From contig JAAZNS010000004.1 in NCBI GenBank assembly GCA_012798185.1, forward strand, positions 1 through 6,416: a stretch of 6,416 bases of DNA. The letters are read 5' to 3'. Position 1 is the first letter of the stretch. Every line of letters starts with the position of its first letter. Made by a program: the position numbers and the translations under genes. Source of the stretch: Chloroflexota bacterium (GTDB lineage: Bacteria > Chloroflexota > Anaerolineae > Anaerolineales > UBA4823). Positions 1 to 5,084 of this stretch are shown here, in pieces. The notes beneath the pieces are model-generated. The model did no database searches. It saw nothing but the letters and a program-made list of their open reading frames with translations, and was not told the DNA's origin.

Positions 1-141
1 CCGCTCAGGAAGCATGTGCAGAAAGGCGTCTATCGAAAAATACAAATATGGCTCATCCAGGATTTCCTGTAATTGCCGGGCAATGGCAGCCTTCCCTGAA
101 CTGGATGTTCCATTCAAGAAGATGATTTTTCCTTTTGCCAT
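1..141 (-). CDS. Chloramphenicol phosphotransferase-like kinase, N-terminal part (cut by window edge)
   Basis: Only the first 47 codons are in the window; the gene runs off the left edge. The visible protein starts MAKGKIIFLNG and contains a P-loop, GTSSSGK at residues 11-17, after a hydrophobic beta strand, which is the Walker A nucleotide-binding motif. A second conserved-looking block, FSIDAFLHMLP at about 35-45, matches the segment of chloramphenicol 3-O-phosphotransferase (CPT) family proteins that carries the catalytic aspartate, here D38. CPT enzymes move the ATP gamma-phosphate to a hydroxyl substrate; most family members in ordinary bacteria have unknown substrates, so resistance should not be assumed. 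GGAG at 149-152 on the minus strand, 7 bases upstream, supports the ATG. It lies 25 bp downstream of mscL on the same strand and is probably co-transcribed with it. It could also be another small P-loop kinase, since only the N-terminus can be judged. Confidence 0.8.
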   Translation of the reverse strand, partial: MAKGKIIFLNGTSSSGKAAIARQLQEILDEPYLYFSIDAFLHMLPER

Positions 142-166
142 TGTTCAGCTCCAACAAATGTAATAT

Positions 167-598
167 TTACAATTGAGAAGTGCAATTAGGGCACCGCGTT
201 GCTTTGACAGAAATGGTTGATGTGCAAAAAGGACATTCTTTGGTGGTTGGTTCAGTTGGGGTCTCTTTTGCTTTTTGTAAACGATTAGCTGTGCGTACAA
301 TCAGGAAGATGACGAAAGCGACAATTAGAAAATCAACGACCGTATTGAGAAAAAGACCGTAATTAAGAGTTGGCGCTCCAGCTGTTTGAGCTTCTGCCAG
401 ACTTTTATATGGGGTTCCAGAGAGATTAATAAACAAATTACTAAAATCAACTTTACCGAGCAGCAGACCGATTGGCGGCATGAAAATATCATTGACAAAG
501 GAGGTGATTATTTTTCCGAAGGCACCGCCGATAATTACTGCGACTGCCAGATCGAGCACATTGCCGCGCATGATGAATTCTTTGAATTCTTTAAACAT
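167..598 (-). CDS. mscL: Large-conductance mechanosensitive channel MscL with C-terminal zinc-ribbon tail
   Basis: The 143-residue product is an inner-membrane channel that opens under membrane tension and releases solutes during hypo-osmotic shock. The MscL signature is clear: an amphipathic N-terminus (MFKEFKEFIMRGNVLDLAVA), the pore-lining first membrane helix at about 14-45 with the conserved IIGGAFGKI and DIFMPPIG blocks, a periplasmic loop at about 50-80, and the second membrane helix at about 81-103. After the usual cytoplasmic charged stretch there is an added tail with two CxxC pairs (C122/C125 and C136/C139), a zinc-ribbon pattern absent from the E. coli-type protein. A strong Shine-Dalgarno AGGAGAG (605-611 on the minus strand), 6 bases before the ATG, fixes the start. 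The gene is followed 25 bp later by the CPT-like kinase and is preceded by a long non-coding gap that should hold its promoter. Confidence 0.97.
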   Translation of the reverse strand: MFKEFKEFIMRGNVLDLAVAVIIGGAFGKIITSFVNDIFMPPIGLLLGKVDFSNLFINLSGTPYKSLAEAQTAGAPTLNYGLFLNTVVDFLIVAFVIFLIVRTANRLQKAKETPTEPTTKECPFCTSTISVKATRCPNCTSQL

Positions 599-964
599 GA
601 TTTTCTCTCCTGATAATTGTCTAACAACACCTTATCTACTTAGCAAGCTTGGGTGAGTTTTAGAATTATTGGTTTAATGGTACTCAGCACTCTCGTATAC
701 CGAAAATTCAGAGCTTTCATTTCAATGCCTGAGTAGGTTTAAAATTTCAAGCATCACCATGAAGCTGCATAATTTATTTTATTTCATTTCATATAATAGG
801 GGCAATAGTTTATTCGAATTATGTTAATCAATTTCTAAATTAAGACCAATCTCCGGATTGAATTCATGAAATGACCATATGAGAAAAACCGTAGTACTTG
901 GAAGCTATTTTTAATCGAAAATCGATTTTGGTGGCTGATTCTTCTCTTTAAAAGTTGAAACAAT
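599..964. other. Non-coding AT-rich gap between M23 gene and mscL
   Basis: I find no supportable gene here. The right part lies downstream of the M23 gene and the left part is the leader of mscL (minus strand), with its ribosome site at 605-611. The gap holds one copy of a 13-base sequence shared with the gap near 4864, a perfect 12-base palindrome AAAATCGATTTT at 918-929, and a weak hairpin at 847-860 (CAATC/GATTG around a TCCG loop). A TATAAT at 792-797 on the plus strand has no convincing -35 partner and no gene to serve. I could not identify the mscL promoter with confidence. Confidence 0.6.
647..659 (+). repeat. 13-base direct repeat, copy A
   Basis: GCTTGGGTGAGTT occurs identically at 4864-4876, and after three differing bases both copies continue with GAAT. 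The 8-base core TTGGGTGA is present a third time at 1773-1780. All three are in gaps between genes. The function is unknown, and chance is possible for a 13-mer in a window of this size. Confidence 0.5.
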
Positions 965-1645
965 TTATAAGTTGCGAATCCTGTCTGTTGCCTTGGGAAT
1001 ACCATTTTGTACCGGATGCCAGGCGCCTTGATGAAAGACTTCGTAGTTACGAAAACAACATAGAATGCCTTGCGCTTTCCATGGATCTTGATGATCCATT
1101 AATTGAAAGTGTAAGTGGGGCGCTGTTGAATTACCGGAATGACCAATATTCGCCAAATGCTGACCTGCGATAACTCTATCGCCAGATGAGACATTAATCG
1201 AACCGGTTTGAGCATGGGCATAGACTACATATCCCTCATGGCTTTCAATGATGATATAGTTACCAATCAGTGATCGCAGCTCTGTGATTTGTTTTGAATT
1301 GAATAACCTGGCATTCTTGACAAGGATGGAGAAATCCCTGGCAAGGTGAACGGGATCCCGCTCTGGCCAGCCGTCTTCAGCCTGCACAACCACCCCTGCT
1401 GTCGAAGAGAAGATGGGTTGTCCCCAACCAAAACATTCCTGCAATCGGACGCCGAGGATAAGATAATAGAGCAGGCTATGCTGATAGAAACGTCTGCTTC
1501 GGTTTTTGGGATTGACCCCTACAAAATCATACGCATATCTCTGCCCAAACATATCAGTCCCGTGGCTTGGGACTTTCGAGCCGGGTGTGTTGGGGGTAAC
1601 CCATTCACCTCGAAGAGGAAAATCGATAATAACAGGATTTTTCAT
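965..1645 (-). CDS. M23-family (LytM-like) metallopeptidase, no signal peptide
   Basis: The 226-residue protein has the M23 (LytM/lysostaphin) beta-fold pattern: PSHGTD and QRYAYDF near residues 26-41, an FSSTAGVVVQAED strand-turn at about 79-91, YAH at 142-144, a lipoyl-like segment GDRVIAGQHLANIGHSG at about 155-171, and the terminal HLHF at 177-180. In the family, zinc is held by an N-terminal histidine, an aspartate and the HxH motif; here D40 and H177/H179 fit. The histidine four residues before the aspartate in classical HxxxD enzymes is replaced by R36, so H28 is the likely substitute ligand. M23 enzymes usually cut peptidoglycan cross-bridges, but no signal peptide or membrane helix is visible, so the protein appears cytoplasmic or exported by an unseen route. 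No clear ribosome site precedes the ATG. It stands alone, with gaps of 172 and 366 bp on its two sides. Confidence 0.88.
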   Translation of the reverse strand: MKNPVIIDFPLRGEWVTPNTPGSKVPSHGTDMFGQRYAYDFVGVNPKNRSRRFYQHSLLYYLILGVRLQECFGWGQPIFSSTAGVVVQAEDGWPERDPVHLARDFSILVKNARLFNSKQITELRSLIGNYIIIESHEGYVVYAHAQTGSINVSSGDRVIAGQHLANIGHSGNSTAPHLHFQLMDHQDPWKAQGILCCFRNYEVFHQGAWHPVQNGIPKATDRIRNL

Positions 1646-1772
1646 ATATCAACGGTAATTACTCAGCTAGCTTGACAAAGTATTTCTATTAAACCCTTGG
1701 TGCCGTAATATCTGACAATTGATTCAACACAGTGAAGAGTTGATGTGCAAATTCGATGTGAGTTAATAGTTG

Positions 1773-1790
1773 TTGGGTGAAATTACCCAA
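1773..1790. repeat. Perfect 6-bp inverted repeat in gap
   Basis: TTGGGT and ACCCAA form perfect arms around six bases (GAAATT) in the 172-bp gap between the toroid-like gene (ending at 1818) and the M23 gene (starting at 1645). A G-T pair can extend the stem. No T-run follows on either strand, so an intrinsic terminator is not supported. It may be an operator for the M23 gene, or it may be chance. The left arm is part of the TTGGGTGA core also found at 649-656 and 4866-4873. Confidence 0.4.
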
Positions 1791-1817
1791 AAGTGCATTA
1801 CAATCTATCTCTTTTTT

Positions 1818-2792
1818 TTAATTATGATGATCAACACGGCGAATAATTCTAAGAATCAAATAAGTCAGCCAGCGGGAAGGCTCACGTTTTTGTCCAAAAT
1901 CCCAGCCTTTCCAAACTGTCCAGATAGACTCGGGAGTATACCGTCCCTGATCATCTGCTTTTGATTTTACAATTGCCAGCATTTCTTGAAAACGTGCATC
2001 CTGGTGAGCGAAATCGAATTGGGAGAGTACGTCTAAAACATGAATGATATCGAACCAAACCAGAGGAGCTTTTAGTTTGCGGAAGTCGGTTCCCATACGA
2101 AAAAGATAAGGGTGTTCTTGATGGCTGTGCTGCCAAAGATCTAAGAGACATTCAACACCCGTAAAGCATGCACTGCTGGAGTGCTGCTCCGGAAAAACTG
2201 CCAGGGTTTTTAACATTATCAATGTAGCAAAAGGACAGGGATCTTCCTTTTTCCCCGGCCCATGAAATTTTCTCAGGTTTTTTGAAGCGGCGCACGGCCA
2301 GCCGTTTTCTCGAACAAGATTTGCCAGATATTTCACCGCTGCCAGTACACGAGATTCATGACTCAAACCGAATTTGGCGAGCGCATAACACAATAACGGC
2401 GCATCGCATAGCATCCAGGCTAGTTCGTCTTTTCCACTGCCGCCGAAAACTGTGGGAATATTCTCTAATATTTGGAAGGGTCCTTCATCGGATTGGTGTG
2501 TCAGGATTGGCGTTATGATATTTTCGACATTTGGGTCGCTGTGAAGCAATCCAATATCAGCGAGAAAGGTAAGCAGATGAATTGGATGTCCTGCGTTTTT
2601 GTGGTTATTTAAAACTTTCCATGGCCAACCCTGTAAATCTTCGACGAATTGTTTAATTTGAGGAGCATTTATCATTGCTTGCCGGGCGGCTTTTACTTCA
2701 GCATCAGTTTCTGGCTGGCAAAGCAAATTAATGCGGGTATTGTACTCCACCCATGGATCCCCTTCCAATAACCACACCAAATCGTTTTGCAT
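1818..2792 (-). CDS. Uncharacterised protein with alpha/alpha-toroid (prenyltransferase/squalene-cyclase-like) pattern
   Basis: I do not recognise a named family for this 324-residue protein. It is largely helical and repeats a pattern of a Gly/Trp-rich turn, then a Pro, then a hydrophobic helix ending in xxLxxLG: GWPW at 55-58 with LLTFLADIGL at 73-82, CDAPLLCYALAKFGL at 129-143, ENGWPC at 162-167 with CPFATLIMLKTLA at 186-198, KAPLVWFDIIHVLDVLS at 241-257, and DDQGRYTPES at 280-289 followed by PSRWLTYLILRIIR at 305-318. This spacing resembles the helical hairpins of terpenoid-cyclase/protein-prenyltransferase toroids, but I see neither the DxDD nor the DCTAE acid motif of squalene-type cyclases, so no reaction can be assigned. 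There is no signal peptide or membrane helix. The start is firm: AAGGAGG at 2799-2805 (minus strand) lies 6 bases before the ATG. The gene is 75 bp downstream of the nuclease gene. Confidence 0.8.
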   Translation of the reverse strand: MQNDLVWLLEGDPWVEYNTRINLLCQPETDAEVKAARQAMINAPQIKQFVEDLQGWPWKVLNNHKNAGHPIHLLTFLADIGLLHSDPNVENIITPILTHQSDEGPFQILENIPTVFGGSGKDELAWMLCDAPLLCYALAKFGLSHESRVLAAVKYLANLVRENGWPCAASKNLRKFHGPGKKEDPCPFATLIMLKTLAVFPEQHSSSACFTGVECLLDLWQHSHQEHPYLFRMGTDFRKLKAPLVWFDIIHVLDVLSQFDFAHQDARFQEMLAIVKSKADDQGRYTPESIWTVWKGWDFGQKREPSRWLTYLILRIIRRVDHHN

Positions 2793-2798
2793 AATTTT

Positions 2799-2805
2799 CC
2801 TCCTT
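2799..2805 (-). promoter_or_regulatory. Consensus ribosome binding site for the toroid-like gene
   Basis: AAGGAGG on the minus strand, 6 bases upstream of the ATG at 2792, is a full match to the anti-Shine-Dalgarno complement. It is the strongest ribosome site in the window and settles the start codon. Confidence 0.85.
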
Positions 2806-2814
2806 CGATGAATT

Positions 2815-2820
2815 ACTATA
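2815..2820 (-). promoter_or_regulatory. Possible -10 element for the toroid-like gene
   Basis: TATAGT on the minus strand matches the sigma-70 -10 hexamer at five of six positions and lies in the 75-bp gap, 22 bases before the ATG. The -35 is weak: TTGATT is 20 bases upstream, too far for an ideal promoter, and TTTTCC at 16 bases is a poor match. The gene could instead be read through from the nuclease gene. Confidence 0.3.
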
Positions 2821-2867
2821 GTTCAATTAAAACCGCGGAAAATCAAGATTTACATAATAAAATAATA

Positions 2868-3548
2868 TTACATGCCATGATCCCTAGCGTCGAACCGGTA
2901 TTGACACCAGCTACATTCAGGATTTGGATCGGGAGGTTCGGGGTTTTCTAGAACCGCAACAACTTTCTGTAAAAACCGTAAAAAACCCATGGTATCTTTG
3001 GGGCATTCCAGCCAGGTTGCATTCCCGATATATGCGATCGTATCCTGAAGGATACGATCCATTGCGATTGGCTCTACGCATAATAAACCCAGACGGCTGA
3101 TTGGATTTAAACCAAAATCTCCGGGTTTTGGATTTTCCAAGGCATAGGCATAAGCATGCAATTGGCGGCTATAAAAGGGGATGTGTTCTGGTCTTGCTTC
3201 CGATGTTTTAAAATCGACCACACCATAAGTTTGATCGACAAATTCAAGAACAATATCAAACTTGCCTCTGATAAAACAAGCCGTGTTGAGCTCAGGGAAT
3301 TGAATAAGCTCGGAGGTTACCCATTTCTCGCCAAAGCGTACTACGCCCTCCGGCAACGATGAGGAAATCAGGGAAGCAGATTTTCCTGCGAAGAATGATT
3401 TCATTAGCTTGTCAATACGATTAAATATTTTTGGAAAAGCCCCCCAAGGACGGTTGATGTTGTGAACAACTTTTAAATAAAAGCAGCGGGGGCATTCATC
3501 CCATAAAAAGGTCAGATCAGAAGGGCTTAGTTTCCAGGGGGCAGGCAT
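2868..3548 (-). CDS. Small PD-(D/E)XK (RecB/Cas4-like) nuclease with four cluster-type cysteines
   Basis: The 226-residue protein carries the PD-(D/E)XK core: RGKFDIV with D98, then YGVVDFKTS with D112 and K114, then a helix with QLHAYAYAL (Q129, Y133), the Q-xxx-Y motif of RecB-type nucleases. The sequence begins LSPSDLTFLWDECPRCFYLK, giving a CxxC pair (C19/C22), and ends PNPECSWCQYRFD, giving a second CxxC (C212/C215). In AddB and Cas4, cysteines flanking the nuclease core hold an iron-sulfur cluster; here the arrangement is two plus two. Such proteins cut or process DNA ends with Mg2+ or Mn2+; the substrate here is unknown. No helicase, cas gene or CRISPR array is nearby, so a Cas4 role is not supported. 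The gene starts 12 bp after the SDR stop and has no clear ribosome site, so translational coupling to the SDR is likely. Confidence 0.87.
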   Translation of the reverse strand: MPAPWKLSPSDLTFLWDECPRCFYLKVVHNINRPWGAFPKIFNRIDKLMKSFFAGKSASLISSSLPEGVVRFGEKWVTSELIQFPELNTACFIRGKFDIVLEFVDQTYGVVDFKTSEARPEHIPFYSRQLHAYAYALENPKPGDFGLNPISRLGLLCVEPIAMDRILQDTIAYIGNATWLECPKDTMGFLRFLQKVVAVLENPEPPDPNPECSWCQYRFDARDHGM

Positions 3549-3560
3549 GAGTTTGGCTTA

Positions 3561-4352
3561 TTAGAGCATTCCCTTATACATGCCGCCGTCTACGGTGAGC
3601 ATAATTCCGGTGAGGTATGAAGCCGCGGGTGAAAGCAGGAAAACAGCCACATTGGCAAATTCTTGAGGGGTCGCCATTCTGCCTAGTGGACTATCCTGGA
3701 TTTGTTTGGCTATTTCTTCTTCAATTGTTGTGCCGTTGGCTTTTGCCCGTTGTTCCATCAGGTATCGAACCCGTTCGGTATCAGTCCAGCCAGGCAGGAT
3801 AGAGTTAAAACGGATTCCTTCCGAACCTAATTCCATGGCAAGCGTTTTCGTCAGTCCTACCACTGCCGAGCGGATACTGTTCGATAAAATAAGATTAGGA
3901 ATTGGTTGTTTAACCGAATAAGAAGTGAGGGTCAATACACTGGGAGATTTGGATTGACGCAGAAAGGGAAGCGCCGCCCGGATAAGCCGCACATGTGACA
4001 TAAAAACAAGCTCGAAGGCAGAATACCATGCTTTTTCATCAAAATCTTCGAATTTTCCGGCGGGTGGTCCTCCCGAATTAGTCAATAATAAATCAATGCC
4101 CCCCAATGCGGCTGCCGTTTTTTCGATAATTTCTCCGGCAGTTCCGGGAATACCTACATCTCCTGGAATTGAAATTACTTGAACGCCGGTTTGTTTTTTG
4201 ATATTATCTGCAGCTTTGGCTGCATTATCGGCATTACGGCTGTTCAATGCAATGTGGCAGCCTTCTCGAGCTAAACTCAACGCAGCAGCGTAGCCCAAAC
4301 CACGGCTGGCGCCTGTAACTAAAGCGCGTTTCCCATTTAGGTGTAAATCCAT
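3561..4352 (-). CDS. SDR-family oxidoreductase, FabG-like with atypical active site
   Basis: The 263-residue protein is a short-chain dehydrogenase/reductase with a Rossmann fold: TGASRGLG at 13-20 (cofactor glycine motif), GDV at 64-66, NSGG at 92-95 in place of the usual NNAG, TSYS with S144, and the C-terminal PGWTDTE (188-194) and LTVDGG (252-257) segments. It is the size of 3-oxoacyl-ACP reductases, but the Tyr-xxx-Lys pair is missing: the aligned segment is LSNSIRSAVVGL, with S157 and R161 where Tyr and Lys belong. This matches a known FabG-like SDR subgroup that lacks the perfect catalytic tetrad, so its reaction is uncertain. An in-frame TTG at 4370 would add six residues, but GGAGG at 4358-4362, 5 bases before the ATG at 4352, supports the shorter form. 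The stop is a tandem TAATAA, followed 12 bp later by the nuclease gene. Confidence 0.93.
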   Translation of the reverse strand: MDLHLNGKRALVTGASRGLGYAAALSLAREGCHIALNSRNADNAAKAADNIKKQTGVQVISIPGDVGIPGTAGEIIEKTAAALGGIDLLLTNSGGPPAGKFEDFDEKAWYSAFELVFMSHVRLIRAALPFLRQSKSPSVLTLTSYSVKQPIPNLILSNSIRSAVVGLTKTLAMELGSEGIRFNSILPGWTDTERVRYLMEQRAKANGTTIEEEIAKQIQDSPLGRMATPQEFANVAVFLLSPAASYLTGIMLTVDGGMYKGML

Positions 4353-4357
4353 TCTAT

Positions 4358-4362
4358 CCTCC
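4358..4362 (-). promoter_or_regulatory. Ribosome binding site that decides the SDR start
   Basis: GGAGG on the minus strand lies 5 bases before the ATG at 4352. It would fall inside the coding sequence if translation began at the upstream in-frame TTG at 4370, so it argues for the ATG. Confidence 0.75.
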
Positions 4363-4400
4363 GTGACCAAGTGATAAAAAAATGAGTAAATTCGTTGTAT

Positions 4401-4437
4401 AAAAAATATCGCGAAAAGCAGTCAGCCGAAAGCAATA
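4401..4437 (-). terminator. Possible weak terminator after the DUF503 gene
   Basis: Read on the minus strand, TATTGC (4437-4432) can pair with GCGATA (4412-4407), including one G-U pair, around a 19-base loop, and is followed directly by six T (4406-4401). The stem is short and the loop large, so this is a weak call. It lies between the DUF503 stop at 4486 and the SDR start at 4352. A separate 7-bp hairpin (4453-4459 with 4472-4478, TCTCTCC/GGAGAGA) lies nearer the DUF503 stop but has no T-run. Confidence 0.3.
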
Positions 4438-4485
4438 CCGCAAACCATGTATTCTCTCCGCTTGTGGTATAGGAGAGATAGTCAA

Positions 4486-4773
4486 TTATTTAAGGATCTC
4501 AATATGGTCATCTACCAGCGTCAGATCATGCCAGTTCTTTTCAACCCAGGCAGGGATCACCTGCAAGGCTTGTTGGGTATGGGTATGGTCATTGGAGACC
4601 AGAGCGCAGGCGATCATTGTGTCATGCCAGATGTCATGATAGCCTATCTCAGCGACCGAAATATTGAATTCCCGGTGAAGGCGGTTGATAAGCGGTTTTA
4701 TGCGGCTGCGTTTCTCTTTCAAAGAAGCACAGCCAGGCAGCTGCAGATGAAGCGTTAGTAATCCAATCCACAT
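4486..4773 (-). CDS. DUF503 (YlxP-like) protein
   Basis: The 95-residue product matches the DUF503 family, whose Bacillus subtilis member is YlxP. Family marks seen are a short first strand MWIGLLTLHLQLPG, the SLKEKRS block at 17-23 followed by the helix IKPLINRLHREFN, and VAEIGYHDIWHDTMIACALVSND at about 40-62. In many bacteria this family is encoded between infB and rbfA, and a role linked to ribosome or translation has been proposed; no such neighbours are present here, and the function is not established. The family is small and cytoplasmic, with a ferredoxin-like fold expected. The length is normal. No Shine-Dalgarno precedes the ATG. TATCTT at 4781-4786 (minus strand), 7 bases before the ATG, would fit a -10 box of a leaderless transcript, but a -35 is not evident. 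It is divergent from the DUF4230 gene. Confidence 0.93.
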   Translation of the reverse strand: MWIGLLTLHLQLPGCASLKEKRSRIKPLINRLHREFNISVAEIGYHDIWHDTMIACALVSNDHTHTQQALQVIPAWVEKNWHDLTLVDDHIEILK

Positions 4774-4863
4774 TTTATATAAGATACATCATAAATAGTT
4801 CGCAGGTTATTAATTTTCCCAAGTTTCTGATAGTGATTTCCTATAACAGCAATAGCTCAGGAC

Positions 4864-4876
4864 GCTTGGGTGAGTT
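4864..4876 (+). repeat. 13-base direct repeat, copy B
   Basis: GCTTGGGTGAGTT is identical to 647-659. It ends three bases before the left arm of the 16-bp inverted repeat at 4880-4928, and the GAAT shared by both copies is the start of that arm. Confidence 0.5.
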
Positions 4877-4879
4877 CCC

Positions 4880-4928
4880 GAATATGAGGTGTTTGAAGGT
4901 ATACATCATGCGCAAACATCTCATATTC
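4880..4928. repeat. 16-bp inverted repeat (large hairpin) with T-run on its right
   Basis: GAATATGAGGTGTTTG at 4880-4895 is complementary to CAAACATCTCATATTC at 4913-4928, with one exception (4889/4919) that is a G-U pair in plus-strand RNA. The 17-base loop includes GTATAC. Five T follow at 4933-4937. In plus-strand RNA this could be a terminator or the 3' end of a small RNA. As DNA it could be a binding site or a mobile-element remnant. No plus-strand gene lies upstream that would need a terminator. Confidence 0.75.
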
Positions 4929-5072
4929 TAAGTTTTTCCACCATAGCTTTGGTATTTATCTTTATCATTATACTTTTGTGATTTGTTTTCGGAAAGCTTG
5001 AAATTTGTTGGGATTACAGAAAAATGGCGCATAAATTTTATGGGTTTCAGTAGATTTTTTTGGATATATCGG

Positions 5073-5078
5073 TATAAT
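5073..5078 (+). promoter_or_regulatory. -10 box TATAAT for the DUF4230 gene, leaderless arrangement
   Basis: A perfect TATAAT ends six bases before the ATG at 5085. Transcription normally begins about seven bases after the -10 hexamer, which places the start at or next to the A of the ATG. There is no Shine-Dalgarno before this ATG. No good -35 was seen at 16-18 bases. Confidence 0.55.
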
Positions 5079-5084
5079 TCAAAT

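Larger units (their letters stand above)
4774..5084. other. Divergent intergenic region with inverted repeat and promoter
   Basis: This 311-bp AT-rich region separates the minus-strand DUF503 gene from the plus-strand DUF4230 gene. It should carry both promoters. It contains copy B of the 13-base repeat, a 16-bp inverted repeat directly after it, and a TATAAT box just before the DUF4230 start. I see no supportable gene in it. Confidence 0.7.

Noticed and set aside
1..141. Interpretation of the CPT-like gene as an antibiotic-resistance gene
   Set aside because: Only 47 residues are visible, there is no mobile-element context, and the family includes many kinases of unknown substrate.
913..929. 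Hairpin or palindrome (AATCGA/TCGATT and AAAATCGATTTT) downstream of the M23 gene, considered as a terminator
   Set aside because: The stem is short and AT-rich and no T-run follows on the minus strand.
955..1173. Plus-strand open frame of 72 codons
   Set aside because: It mirrors the conserved HLHF end of the M23 gene on the other strand and has no ribosome site.
2868..3548. Interpretation of the nuclease as Cas4 in a CRISPR locus
   Set aside because: No cas1, cas2 or repeat-spacer array is in the window, and the cysteine layout differs from Cas4.
4422..4448. Eight-codon minus-strand frame (MVCGIAFG) with GGAGAGA four bases upstream, before the SDR
   Set aside because: It has the look of a leader peptide, but nothing in its residues suggests attenuation and it overlaps the possible DUF503 terminator; short frames like this arise by chance.
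4447..4758. Plus-strand open frame of 103 codons
   Set aside because: It lies antisense to the clearly recognised DUF503 gene and has no family features of its own.
4852..4885. tRNA-like string (TAGCTCAG, then GAGTTCCCGAAT)
   Set aside because: No acceptor stem, anticodon arm or correct T-arm can be formed at the right spacing.
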